From UBA8389 sp942493385 (GTDB lineage: Bacteria; Bacteroidota; Bacteroidia; Bacteroidales; UBA1402), in NCBI GenBank assembly GCA_942493385.1, contig OW818699.1, positions 558,001 through 622,000 of the forward strand: 64,000 bases of DNA, written 5' to 3'. The first letter of the stretch is position 1. Every line of letters starts with the position of its first letter. Positions 17,844 through 26,753 of the stretch are shown here, piece after piece. The translations under genes were made by a program, and so were the position numbers. The notes beneath the pieces were generated by a model. That model was not told the DNA's origin. It saw only the letters and a program-made list of their open reading frames with translations, and did not search any database.

Positions 17844-18941
17844 ATGAAAAATCTTATTACATTTATTTTATTGACCTTCTTCCTGACTGCATGTGCAACC
17901 CCCAATTCCTACAATCTCAAAGGAAGTGTTGACGACGCCAAATGGAATGGAAAGAAAGTGCTTCTTTATGGCATCAATGAAGCCACTGGTCTGGTCGCTT
18001 TGGATTCTGCAGTCGTCGAAAAGAATGCATTCAGTCTGAAAGGGAAAGTGGATACTGCCGGTTGGTATGTCCTAATGATTCAAAACGGTGAAGCACAACC
18101 CATCTACAAGGATTTCTATGTTGGTGGGAAACTCGATTGCAAGGTTAAGGGTGACAAAATCCGGATTACAGGCTCTGGCGTCAATGACACCTACCAATCT
18201 TTTGAAGACGAGTACAACGTCATGACGGCAGATTTGGTTAAACTTAATGAAGTCGTAAAGGCAAATCCTGGGGACGAAGCGACCAAAAATGCGTTCAATG
18301 CTGCATACGCCACTTTTTTGAAATCTTTCCGTGAACTTTCCAAAAAGACGATAGTGGACAATATGGGAAATCCACTAGGTGTTCACATTTTTCAAGCCGC
18401 ATTGAGCTCTCTAGAAACCAGCGACCTGGAAGCAATATTAGCAAAAGCCACACCGGAATTCCTGAAAGATAACAATGTAAAGATGGTTAAAGCTCAATTG
18501 GACCTTTCAAAGAATGTTCAAGAAGGCAGTTTATGTCCTGAGTTGAAAATGATGTCGCCCGAAGGTGCTCAAGTAAGCTTGTCTGAGTTTATTGGAAAAG
18601 GCAATTACGTTTTGATCGACTTCTGGGCCTCTTGGTGCGCTCCCTGCATGCGTGAACTCCCCAATGTGCTGGATTGCTATAAGACCTACCATCCGAAAGG
18701 CTTTGACATCGTGGGAGTATCCCTTGATGAAGATGCTGCTGCCTGGAAGGGTGCCATCGAAAAGAACCAAATTCCTTGGCATCACATGTCGGATCTTGCT
18801 GGTTGGAAAAGCCAAGCGGTAACAGTCTTTTCTTTCTCAGGCATTCCACATACCGTACTGGTGGATCCAAAGGGCATTATCGTTGCCAAAAATCTACGCG
18901 GTGAGGAATTGAAAGCAAAATTGGCTGAATTGTACAAGTAG
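17844..18941 (+). CDS. TlpA-family thiol-disulfide lipoprotein with an N-terminal DUF4369-like domain
   Basis: A 365-residue predicted periplasmic lipoprotein. The signal peptide ends at a lipobox with C17 (TFFLTAC). The N-terminal beta-rich part (about 25-120) resembles DUF4369, found in front of thioredoxin domains in Bacteroidota. The C-terminal part (about 235-365) is a thioredoxin fold with the active site C265-A-P-C268 in WASWCAPCMRELP. It probably reduces or isomerises disulfides, or serves cytochrome c maturation. It starts 21 bases after the methyltransferase gene, and a strong terminator follows. Confidence 0.9.
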   Translation: MKNLITFILLTFFLTACATPNSYNLKGSVDDAKWNGKKVLLYGINEATGLVALDSAVVEKNAFSLKGKVDTAGWYVLMIQNGEAQPIYKDFYVGGKLDCKVKGDKIRITGSGVNDTYQSFEDEYNVMTADLVKLNEVVKANPGDEATKNAFNAAYATFLKSFRELSKKTIVDNMGNPLGVHIFQAALSSLETSDLEAILAKATPEFLKDNNVKMVKAQLDLSKNVQEGSLCPELKMMSPEGAQVSLSEFIGKGNYVLIDFWASWCAPCMRELPNVLDCYKTYHPKGFDIVGVSLDEDAAAWKGAIEKNQIPWHHMSDLAGWKSQAVTVFSFSGIPHTVLVDPKGIIVAKNLRGEELKAKLAELYK

Positions 18942-18958
18942 GAATTCCTAATAATATG

Positions 18959-18995
18959 AAACGGCTTGGTCATCTGTTTGACCAAGCCGTTTTCA
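18959..18995 (+). terminator. Terminator after the TlpA-like gene
   Basis: AAACGGCTTGGTCA (18959-18972) pairs perfectly with TGACCAAGCCGTTT (18979-18992) around a 6-base loop, a 14-bp stem. Confidence 0.9.
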
Positions 18996-19000
18996 ATTTG

Positions 19001-19073
19001 TCGGGATGAGAAGACTCGAACTTCCGACCTCTACGTCCCGAACGTAGCGCGCTACCAACTGTGCTACATCCCG
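19001..19073 (-). tRNA. tRNA-Pro (anticodon CGG)
   Basis: On the minus strand the acceptor CGGGATG pairs with CATCCCG. The anticodon stem CTACG/CGTAG encloses TTCGGGA with anticodon CGG, and GTTCGAGTC is in the T arm. It is 73 nt with no encoded CCA. Confidence 0.93.
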
Positions 19074-19159
19074 AGCTAAATGCGGTGCAAAGATAGAAAA
19101 ACGAATTAGTTTCTCCAATAGAAAAAACGTCTTTAGGGGGAAAATAGTGTGCTCAAGTC

Positions 19160-19190
19160 TTGGTATATTCAAAAATGAATCGTACTTTTG
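19160..19190 (+). promoter_or_regulatory. Promoter of tRNA-Phe
   Basis: TTGG at 19160-19163 (one mismatch to TTTG), a 19-base spacer, and TACTTTTG at 19183-19190 (exact -7). The predicted start is about 10 bases before the tRNA. Confidence 0.55.
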
Positions 19191-19206
19191 TGCCCGCTAA
19201 AGAGAT

Positions 19207-19279
19207 GGTACCATAGCTCAGTTGGTAGAGCAAAGGACTGAAAATCCTTGTGTCCCCGGTTCGATTCCTGGTGGTACCA
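19207..19279 (+). tRNA. tRNA-Phe (anticodon GAA)
   Basis: Acceptor GGTACCA pairs with TGGTACC. The anticodon stem AAGGA/TCCTT encloses CTGAAAA with anticodon GAA, and GGTTCGATTCC forms the T arm. It is 73 nt with no encoded CCA, and is the only gene between its promoter and the terminator at 19285. Confidence 0.95.
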
Positions 19280-19284
19280 CATCA

Positions 19285-19330
19285 AAAAAACGCTAAACGC
19301 TTGTAAAAAAGTGCTTAGCGTTTTTTTTGT
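19285..19330. terminator. Bidirectional terminator between tRNA-Phe and the haem-motif lipoprotein gene
   Basis: AAAAAACGCTAA pairs with TTAGCGTTTTTT around a loop of about 20 bases, with A- and T-runs on both sides. It serves the rightward tRNA and the leftward lipoprotein gene (stop at 19334). Confidence 0.8.
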
Positions 19331-19333
19331 TTC

Positions 19334-20866
19334 TTAATTTGCCAGTGTTGCCACTCCAGCCTCACACTTCGCCGTTTTAAACAGTTTGTGCCTGTTTGTA
19401 GATGACGGTTTCACGATGAACTCTGGGACATTAAACGATTTGAACGATTTTTTGTAGAATTGAGGATTTTTTTGTGGGAGAATAAATGGTTTATGTACCG
19501 TACCATTCCTATCAACATACGAAAAATACAATCTGGTGTAAGTCCCATCTTCTCTTCGAGAACTAAAAATGATCCACCTGCCGTTTGAAGACCAAGAGTG
19601 ATAGCTTTCGACATTGGAACTATTTAAAACATCCATGTTTTTTAATTCTCGAGTTGCAAGATCCATCAGGTATAAATCACTGCTTTTGTGCCATATATGG
19701 AAATTACCATAATCTGCCAGAGTATACAATAGGTACTTGCCATCTGGTGAAACTCTTGGAAATGTAGCACTTTTACCAATTGATTCTGCACTAACTATCA
19801 TCTCTGCCTCACCAAAGGTCTTGTCTTTTTGGTTGAAGGACTTTCGCATGATGTTGTATTTAATGTCTTGATATTTTTGAATTGTTTCTCTTTGGACTTC
19901 TTTTTCAATGCTATCTATTTCGGGTTTAAAGTTGGCAACTGAATAATACAAATAATTTCCATCGGGACTCCAGTAGGGAAAGGTCTCTAGGCAGTCATTC
20001 GTATCCGTTATTTTGGTGACTTCATTTTTTTCTGCATTGTATAAAATCAAATCAGACTTCGAATCAAGGACTTCAACTCGATCTGCATTCTTAGTATGGA
20101 AATCTTGCCCGATTGTATTGGTAGAATAGGCAATGTAATTCAATTTTGGGTGCCACGAAGGATATACAGCTCCCGATTTAAGACCAACTGCTTTGGGACT
20201 TACCTTCCTGTATTGATTGTTTAGGACCAAAACAGTTCCACCCTTTTTACCACGAATGTGCATTTGCATGTTTCCTGTTTTGTTGTAATTCTGATAGGAA
20301 TGACAATTGACGCAGTTCGGATTGCTATTTGTGGAATACATTCTGTTATCAATCAGCGGTTTAACATCAAAGTTCTCAAGATTCCTCTGATTAATGGACA
20401 TATCCTCATAGGTTGTAAAAAGTGGTTGAATGTACCTGTAAACAATATAGTTATCAATTGGTTCGGTTGCGATGTGATTTTTTATTAATGGATACTTTGA
20501 CCAGAATTTGCCTTGCTTTAGATAAACTTCGAAATACAATTCAGCCCCTTTATTGTTTTCCAATAAAGCTTTCCAATCGCGAATGCTTATTTGAACGTTT
20601 TGCCCCGTAATTAGGATGGTTTTTCCATTTGTTGAAAAAATCTTGGTCAAATAGTCGGACGCTTTGTTGTTGATTCGAAAGTTCAAAGGAGCAATATTGG
20701 TTGGAATAACTACATTGGAATAGTCGGGATAGAGAAGAAGTGAATCTTTTGCTTCTGTAAATGTGGCAGGTTCCTTGTTGCATGATGTCAGCGATATAAC
20801 CAAACAAAGAATCAGGATTGGTTTACCAGAGAATGTTTTCAGTAAGTTTTTGAAACAGTCGTTCAT
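19334..20866 (-). CDS. TolB-like (PD40) lipoprotein with one haem-c motif
   Basis: A 510-residue predicted periplasmic or surface lipoprotein with lipobox C29 (VISLTSC). A single CXXCH, C185-V-N-C188-H189, could bind one covalent haem c. The C-terminal two thirds contain WD40/PD40-type blades (YPSWHPKLNYIAY, FPYWSPDGNYLYY, FPRVSPDGKYLLY, YHSWSSNGRWIIF), suggesting a TolB-like propeller. It is the last gene of the operon after the chorismatase-like and DUF6057 genes. I recognise the family type from Bacteroidales but not a function. An electron-transfer or sensing role is inference. Confidence 0.8.
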   Translation of the reverse strand: MNDCFKNLLKTFSGKPILILCLVISLTSCNKEPATFTEAKDSLLLYPDYSNVVIPTNIAPLNFRINNKASDYLTKIFSTNGKTILITGQNVQISIRDWKALLENNKGAELYFEVYLKQGKFWSKYPLIKNHIATEPIDNYIVYRYIQPLFTTYEDMSINQRNLENFDVKPLIDNRMYSTNSNPNCVNCHSYQNYNKTGNMQMHIRGKKGGTVLVLNNQYRKVSPKAVGLKSGAVYPSWHPKLNYIAYSTNTIGQDFHTKNADRVEVLDSKSDLILYNAEKNEVTKITDTNDCLETFPYWSPDGNYLYYSVANFKPEIDSIEKEVQRETIQKYQDIKYNIMRKSFNQKDKTFGEAEMIVSAESIGKSATFPRVSPDGKYLLYTLADYGNFHIWHKSSDLYLMDLATRELKNMDVLNSSNVESYHSWSSNGRWIIFSSRREDGTYTRLYFSYVDRNGTVHKPFILPQKNPQFYKKSFKSFNVPEFIVKPSSTNRHKLFKTAKCEAGVATLAN

Positions 20867-20886
20867 AGTATTTATGATTGCTTAGG

Positions 20887-22791
20887 TTAGTTATGATACC
20901 CCTTATCCTCCCTTTTTTTGGATTCTGGATCTTTTAAAAAAAAGTAATAATACCAGAAGGTGTTGCCGAATTGGTTGTAAAAAACAGTCTTCATGGATTC
21001 TTCGGGGTATCCATTATATTGTTTTACCATACTCTGAAATAGTGCGTAATTTGCTATAACGGCTTCGTCAAAAGGGGCGCCTGTTAAATCTTTACCCTCA
21101 ATGTTTCCAAACAAGATAGCTGCTTCTTGAAAATGAACGGGCAATTTTTTAGTTGGATAAAACCGAATCCACCTGAAAAGCCTGGGCCAAAAACGCTCGT
21201 TATTTTTCAAGTCCAAGTTGAATAGTACCGAAAGTTCGGTCAATTCCTGTGGCACTTGACGCATTTCTGAAAAATGAAGTCTCAGAAATTGCTCCAAATG
21301 ATCAAAGTCTAAGGTCAAATCATCCTCATATGCGGTTAAAGCCAAGATTTTTTTAAATTCCAATGCATTTGGTATGGATTCTGGATTGTCAATATACCGT
21401 TGATGTTTTAAGGCCCAGGATTTATAAAATAGGGTTGACTTAAGTGCATCATTATACTTCTGTGAGAGGGCAAAATCTCCATTAAGCAAGGAACTGAGTA
21501 CAAAATATTTTAAAACGGAAACAGACAATCCATACTCAACCATACCCTCCATGCACCACCTGTTGCAAAAGTTCAGTACCCCATATTGATAATAAAACAT
21601 TGTCCCGGCAATTTGGACAGGCACGATGAATCTTGACGTATTGATTTCCTTGTTTCCATTTTTGTAATGAAACATTTTGTCGCCGGCCAAGCCTAGTTTG
21701 TACAATGCCAAATTGGTATTCATCACAATTTGCCTGGTGGGTACGTCTTTCTGATTTCTAGCTAGTTTCAGTACTTCATTCCAATCTTCATTGTCTGATG
21801 CTGTTTGCATGGAAAGTTCGGTATTGAAATTTTTATCCTTATAAGAGAATCCATAGACCACTAAAATACAGGATATAAATAGAAATGCCGGTAATAGCTT
21901 TAACAGAAGACGTTGTTTTTTTACCTCCACTTCCCGTTTCCATAACACCACGAGAATGAAATAGACGGCCAATAACAAAAAGGGCAACCATAGCTTCATT
22001 TCAGTTCCTTTTAACAAGAAAGCTGGTAGGTTGGCTGTGAAAATATCACTTGAGGCTAATTGAACAAAAACAACTCTATAGTAAAATAATGGAATCAAAA
22101 TAAGCGAAGTTACGATCACTATGACTGGAATAAACGAGATCCATTGTTTGCCCTTGATGGCGTGTTTCAGCGATATCAGCAACATCAAAAAGCCACCAAA
22201 TAGGGAATATGCTCCGCAAATAGGATAGAATAGGACCAGATAGGCACATGCAAAGAGCAATTGGACGGGCAGTTTTTTGATCTTCTGGAAGAATAGTAAG
22301 CCCGTTAAGAGGATACTTACACCAATGATGTTGTCATAAACATAACCATCAATTTTTTGAAAATAGATCATATATCCCAACTCTGTCATTGTCAATATAA
22401 GGACGAGAGAAGGGATGTAAGCTAAAGAAAAGGACCATCCTTTAAGATTAAAGGTTTTTGCTGTCAGTAAACTAACGAGAAAAAGGAATAATAGCAGTAG
22501 GAGCGATCCTGCCAAAGGATAATAAAAGAATTGGTAGAGAAATGAACCTAAGTACATTGAAAGTCCGCCAACTTTTTGCATTGAATCAATAAAGAATTGA
22601 CTATCGTATACGAATAAGTCCAGATCCTGCAATTTCCGAAGAAAATCAAGATTTTGACCAAGGGTCATATAAAGTGTAAAAAGAATAAAAACCGTTGATA
22701 TTGACCAATTAAGAATCACATGAGGTTTTTTGTCCCGTTTTGTAATTACGGGATCATCCTTTTTACGAGGCTTCTGAGTTTGAGTTTTCAT
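20887..22791 (-). CDS. DUF6057-type polytopic membrane protein
   Basis: A 634-residue inner-membrane protein. After a basic N-terminal tail (KPRKKDDPVITKRDKKP) about ten hydrophobic segments follow up to about residue 330. A soluble C-terminal half rich in helices (about 340-634, for example NAALYKLGLAGDK-like stretches) could be a repeat domain. No transport or enzyme signature is recognisable. The ATG at 22791 (MKTQTQKP) is chosen over the frame reaching 22902, because it gives a normal basic-then-hydrophobic N terminus. It still overlaps the upstream gene by 29 bases, so the two are coupled. Function is unknown. Confidence 0.75.
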   Translation of the reverse strand: MKTQTQKPRKKDDPVITKRDKKPHVILNWSISTVFILFTLYMTLGQNLDFLRKLQDLDLFVYDSQFFIDSMQKVGGLSMYLGSFLYQFFYYPLAGSLLLLLFLFLVSLLTAKTFNLKGWSFSLAYIPSLVLILTMTELGYMIYFQKIDGYVYDNIIGVSILLTGLLFFQKIKKLPVQLLFACAYLVLFYPICGAYSLFGGFLMLLISLKHAIKGKQWISFIPVIVIVTSLILIPLFYYRVVFVQLASSDIFTANLPAFLLKGTEMKLWLPFLLLAVYFILVVLWKREVEVKKQRLLLKLLPAFLFISCILVVYGFSYKDKNFNTELSMQTASDNEDWNEVLKLARNQKDVPTRQIVMNTNLALYKLGLAGDKMFHYKNGNKEINTSRFIVPVQIAGTMFYYQYGVLNFCNRWCMEGMVEYGLSVSVLKYFVLSSLLNGDFALSQKYNDALKSTLFYKSWALKHQRYIDNPESIPNALEFKKILALTAYEDDLTLDFDHLEQFLRLHFSEMRQVPQELTELSVLFNLDLKNNERFWPRLFRWIRFYPTKKLPVHFQEAAILFGNIEGKDLTGAPFDEAVIANYALFQSMVKQYNGYPEESMKTVFYNQFGNTFWYYYFFLKDPESKKREDKGYHN

Positions 22792-23917
22792 TGGAACATA
22801 GTATTTTTTTGAATGCTGCCCCTTCAATTTCAACAAGAAGATTCTCCCGACACACATCCGCTTGCAAGTAAGAAATGGAAATGTTCGGAAATCTTGCTTC
22901 ACAAATGGATCTTACAAGTTGGAAATCTTGCTCATACTTAATATAGGCTCTCAAATAGGTGATTTGCTTCAGCTGAAGGTTGTCAATTTTTGAAATCAAT
23001 TCTAAAATATTGTTGATCGTGATCTCCGTTTGGCATTTAATGTCCCCAATGCCAATGGTCTCTTCACCGATTATCGAGGCAGTTCCAGAAATGAAGATCA
23101 GGATTTCCTTGTTGGACTTCAGAATTTTTGCACGCTCAAACAAGGGCGTTTTCTTTGTCTGTCCCGAAGTTGAATCACCTACTAATAGGCTTTGATTGTA
23201 CTCGTATGCATTGTGTTGTTTTGGATTCGACAAACCAATCTTTTGAATGGATTCGCTGCTTTTTATTGCAAAAAAGTCAAGGTTGAAGTTCCCGTTTCTA
23301 GTCCCAATACCTGTTGCGGCTGGGTAGCCATCTTTAAACACACTAGCAGAATAGTACTTTTGACGAATTTCGTTGAATAATTGATAATGTTGCAAATTTT
23401 TCCCATCAATTGATCGAATGTTTAAGATGTCAGGTATGTAATTCCACTGGCGGACAATATCAGCAAAGGACATTCCCTCCAGTTCCAGTATTTGGCGAAC
23501 GGCATCGAAAGAATAGTCAATCTGATCTGCCAATGGTGCTAGTTCAAGGTTGGATGTTATTCCGATTCCCCAGATGGAAATTCCAGTTTCTGATGTTACT
23601 CGTGTATAACGTGTGTTTTTTAAACTCAGGTATTCTGTCTTTACTTCAGCGTCCTCTGTCCAGATTTCAAGGGAGATTATGGAGTTGATTGATTGTGCCT
23701 GGACGTTAAAAGGCATCAATAGCTTTTCATGATCCAACACTTTTTGAATGTCATTCTTACAAACAAAATAATCCAAATCCGTTTTGGAATCTATAAAAAA
23801 GATCACCCCCAAAACGGTTTGATCGTTGTATATGGATTTAAGTAGGTCCAAACAATCATTCAGGCTAGTCGAAAAGGATAAGTGCTCTTGTGCAGAGAAA
23901 AAGAATTGTCGTATCAT
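22763..23917 (-). CDS. Chorismatase-like protein (FkbO/Hyg5/XanB2 family)
   Basis: The 384 residues look like a member of the chorismatase family, which has two RidA-like halves. Visible hallmarks are ISGTASIIGEETIGIGD (about 282-298), a RidA-like last segment, and LLVEIEGAAF near 366-375, where the family's conserved glutamate lies. Relatives hydrolyse chorismate to a dihydroxycyclohexadiene acid or to 3- or 4-hydroxybenzoate, used as starters of pigments and other secondary metabolites. The reaction here is unproven. It opens the operon with DUF6057 and the haem-motif lipoprotein. Confidence 0.65.
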   Translation of the reverse strand: MIRQFFFSAQEHLSFSTSLNDCLDLLKSIYNDQTVLGVIFFIDSKTDLDYFVCKNDIQKVLDHEKLLMPFNVQAQSINSIISLEIWTEDAEVKTEYLSLKNTRYTRVTSETGISIWGIGITSNLELAPLADQIDYSFDAVRQILELEGMSFADIVRQWNYIPDILNIRSIDGKNLQHYQLFNEIRQKYYSASVFKDGYPAATGIGTRNGNFNLDFFAIKSSESIQKIGLSNPKQHNAYEYNQSLLVGDSTSGQTKKTPLFERAKILKSNKEILIFISGTASIIGEETIGIGDIKCQTEITINNILELISKIDNLQLKQITYLRAYIKYEQDFQLVRSICEARFPNISISYLQADVCRENLLVEIEGAAFKKILCSNENSNSEAS

Positions 23918-23961
23918 TCGGTATCAGGTTAAGGTGTCAATCCATTTCTGGAAGAACGCCC

Positions 23962-23969
23962 CAAAAATA
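23962..23969 (-). promoter_or_regulatory. -7 element of the chorismatase-like operon
   Basis: On the minus strand the bases read TATTTTTG, an exact TAnnTTTG, about 45 bases upstream of the start codon at 23917. No convincing -33 box is seen. The remaining 23970-24100 is AT-rich with no gene. Confidence 0.4.
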
Positions 23970-24100
23970 GTAAATTACTTTTCACTCTAATTAATACTGC
24001 AATTTTTTTTTGAGGGCGGAGTCTAATTTACTAAAATTTGAGTATAAAAGTGGTTGGATAGGGAAATAAAGGATTTGGTGAACAGCGTTGAGCATCTACA

Positions 24101-24136
24101 AAAAGGACGGGGATGCTTCAAAAACATCCTCGCCCT
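24101..24136 (-). terminator. Terminator after topA
   Basis: On the minus strand the bases form a GC-rich stem (GGCGAGGATG with CATCCCCGTCC, including one wobble pair) followed by TTTTT, about 25 bases after the topA stop. Confidence 0.75.
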
Positions 24137-24162
24137 GAAATAAAGTACGATCTAAAAAATTG

Positions 24163-26640
24163 TTATTCTGCTTTTTTAACCACCTTTTTCTTTGGGGCGG
24201 CTTTCTTCTTGGTGGCTGTCGCCTTTTTTGCCGTAGTGGTTTTTTTGGCTGCTGAAGTCTTCTTTTTGGCCGGTGCCTTTTTTGTGGTGCCCTTGTCGGA
24301 TTTGGAAGCGCCGAATTTACGTCCACCAGCCTTTTTGGTTGGCTTTTCACCCTGTTCAGCGATAAGCTTCAAGCAATCTTCCAGAGAGAGTGTGTGGGGG
24401 TCGGTGGTCTTCGGTATCCGGTAATTGTTTCCATCTTTGTAAATGTAGGGGCCGAAACGGCCGTTCAGGACTTGAATCGCTGCATCTTCGGCAAAGCTCT
24501 TGATGAGTTTCTTGCTGTCGGTTTCACGCTTGGCATGGATCAGATGGATGCATTCTTCCACAGTAATTTCCATCGGGTCAAGTGTTTTCGGGATGGAAAT
24601 GAACTTGTTGTCGTGCCTGATATAAGGGCCGAAACGACCCACAGCCACTGTGATGTCTTTATCTTCGAAGGTACCCGGTTTTCTGGGAAGCTTGAAAAGT
24701 TCAAGGGCTTCTTCAATAGTCAAAGTCTCCATCCGTTGATTGCTGCGAAGGGAAGCGAACAAGGGTTTGTCCTCATCGTCTGCGGTGCCAATCTGAACAA
24801 CAGGTCCGAATTTCCCAATGCGTACTGAAATCGGACGGCCGCTGGTCGGGTCTTCGCCCAGAATTCGCTCACCAACCTTTTGTTTTGAATAGGTACTTGC
24901 TTCTTCAACTGCAGGATGGAAGGTTTTGTAAAAATGACCTATGACCGTTTCCCACTTGCGTTTGCCTTCAGCAATGAGGTCAAATTCCTTTTCGACAGAA
25001 GCCGTAAAGTTAAAATCCAGAATGTTGGGGAATGCTTCAAGGAGGAAGTCATTGACAACCAGCCCGATATCGGTTGGGAAAAGTTTGGAGCGTTCGGCGC
25101 CGAAATTCTCAGTTCCAATGGAGTCTGTAATTTTATCATCTTTGAGTTCGAGCAAATTGAATGAACGGACTTGACCTTCACGATCCTCTTTGACAACATA
25201 GGTGCGTTGCTGAATGGTCGAAATGGTTGGTGCGTACGTAGATGGACGTCCAATGCCAAGTTCTTCGAGTTTGCGTACCAGGCTGGCTTCTGTATAACGG
25301 GCCGGTTTTTGGGTGAACCGTTCCGTAGCTGAGGCCGATTCCATAGGCAGAACCTGATTCAATGTCATGACAGGCAGTATTTTGCTGCTGTTTTCGGATT
25401 CATTCTCATCGTCGGTGGATTCCATATAAACACGAAGGAAACCGTCGAATTTAAGGACTTCACCAGTGATTTCAAATTTCTCAGTACCGTTGGACAGACC
25501 AATCTGAACCACCGTCTTTTCGAGTTCGGCATCAGCCATCTGAGAAGCGATGGTTCTTTTCCAGATTAATTCGTACAAACGTTTTTCCTGAGAATTACCA
25601 TCAATCTGATGGGTGGTCATATAGGTTGGTCGGATGGCCTCGTGGGCTTCTTGTGCTCCTTTGGATTTGGTATGATAGTGACGGACCTTGACGTAATTCT
25701 TGCCGGCTATGGTTTCAATCTCAGCCTTGGTCGTATTGATGGCCAGTCCAGAAAGATTGACAGAGTCGGTACGCATGTAGGTGATTTTCCCGGATTCATA
25801 CAAGCGTTGAGCCACCATCATGGTCTGCGAAACGGAGAAACCTAGCTTGCGGGACGCTTCCTGTTGCAGGGTGGAAGTGGTGAAGGGAGGCGCAGGCGAC
25901 TTTTTGGTCGGCTTGGTCGCAATATCTTCGATGGTAAAGGTCGATTTCCGTAACTTTTCCAGAAAAGCCAGGGCTTCTTCCTTAGTGGATAGTCTTTTTT
26001 GCAAATCTGCTTTTACCGAGGTTTTATTTCCGTCAGGTTCTTGAATCAGGAAGGTTGCAACCACTTTGTAAGAGGCCTCCGACTGAAAATTCTGAACTTC
26101 ACGTTCGCGTTCCACGATTAGACGTACGGCTACCGACTGAACCCTGCCTGCCGAAAGCGATGGTTTGATTCGCTTCCAAAGTACCGGTGAAAGTTCAAAT
26201 CCAACGATGCGGTCGAGTACGCGACGAGCCTGTTGGGCATCCACCAAATGCAAGTCGATGGCGCGGGGCGTTTCGATGGCATTCAAGATGGCTTCCTTGG
26301 TTATTTCGTGAAAAACAATGCGTTTGGTATTTTCGCCATTCAATCCGAGCACTTCATACAAATGCCAGGCAATAGCCTCTCCCTCACGGTCTTCATCGGA
26401 TGCGAGCCATACGGTTTCAGCATCTTTTGCAATCGACTTGAGCTCGGAAACCAATTTTTTCTTATCGTGGGAAACCTCATAAATGGGTTTGAAGTTATTG
26501 GCCATGTCCACCCCAAAATCCTTCTTGCTCAAGTCGCGTATGTGACCGAAGCTGGAAAGTACTTTATAGTCTTTTCCCAGAAACTTTTCAATGGTTTTTG
26601 CTTTGGCAGGAGACTCGACAATAACTAGATTTTTATACAT
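24163..26640 (-). CDS. topA: DNA topoisomerase I
   Basis: Relaxes negative supercoils by cutting and passing one strand. Counted from the ATG at 26640 (825 residues), the TOPRIM domain has E9 in VIVESPAKAKT and DEDREGEAIAW at 82-92. The catalytic tyrosine is Y288 in ITYMRTDSVNLS. Instead of classical four-cysteine zinc fingers, the C-terminal part has several GRFGPY(I/V)-type topoisomerase repeats. It ends in a tail of about 50 residues made almost wholly of K, A and T. A frame reaching 26781 lies upstream of the probable promoter and is not used. Confidence 0.96.
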   Translation of the reverse strand: MYKNLVIVESPAKAKTIEKFLGKDYKVLSSFGHIRDLSKKDFGVDMANNFKPIYEVSHDKKKLVSELKSIAKDAETVWLASDEDREGEAIAWHLYEVLGLNGENTKRIVFHEITKEAILNAIETPRAIDLHLVDAQQARRVLDRIVGFELSPVLWKRIKPSLSAGRVQSVAVRLIVEREREVQNFQSEASYKVVATFLIQEPDGNKTSVKADLQKRLSTKEEALAFLEKLRKSTFTIEDIATKPTKKSPAPPFTTSTLQQEASRKLGFSVSQTMMVAQRLYESGKITYMRTDSVNLSGLAINTTKAEIETIAGKNYVKVRHYHTKSKGAQEAHEAIRPTYMTTHQIDGNSQEKRLYELIWKRTIASQMADAELEKTVVQIGLSNGTEKFEITGEVLKFDGFLRVYMESTDDENESENSSKILPVMTLNQVLPMESASATERFTQKPARYTEASLVRKLEELGIGRPSTYAPTISTIQQRTYVVKEDREGQVRSFNLLELKDDKITDSIGTENFGAERSKLFPTDIGLVVNDFLLEAFPNILDFNFTASVEKEFDLIAEGKRKWETVIGHFYKTFHPAVEEASTYSKQKVGERILGEDPTSGRPISVRIGKFGPVVQIGTADDEDKPLFASLRSNQRMETLTIEEALELFKLPRKPGTFEDKDITVAVGRFGPYIRHDNKFISIPKTLDPMEITVEECIHLIHAKRETDSKKLIKSFAEDAAIQVLNGRFGPYIYKDGNNYRIPKTTDPHTLSLEDCLKLIAEQGEKPTKKAGGRKFGASKSDKGTTKKAPAKKKTSAAKKTTTAKKATATKKKAAPKKKVVKKAE

Positions 26641-26681
26641 CGGTAGCGATTTTAGCTGAAAACAGAAGCGAAATTGAGCCG

Positions 26682-26689
26682 CAAAATTA
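26682..26689 (-). promoter_or_regulatory. -7 element of topA
   Basis: On the minus strand TAATTTTG, an exact TAnnTTTG, about 40 bases upstream of the ATG. The -33 position is poor. It follows immediately after the terminator of the upstream gene. Confidence 0.4.
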
Positions 26690-26693
26690 GTAA

Positions 26694-26721
26694 AAAGGGA
26701 TTGAATTGCACTCCCTTTACC
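26694..26721 (-). terminator. Terminator after the gamma-carbonic anhydrase-like gene
   Basis: On the minus strand AAAGGGA pairs with TCCCTTT around an 11-base loop and is followed by T residues, 30 bases after the stop of the upstream gene. Confidence 0.6.
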
Positions 26722-26753
26722 AATTATTTGAAATTTATACTCGAAACAGGATG

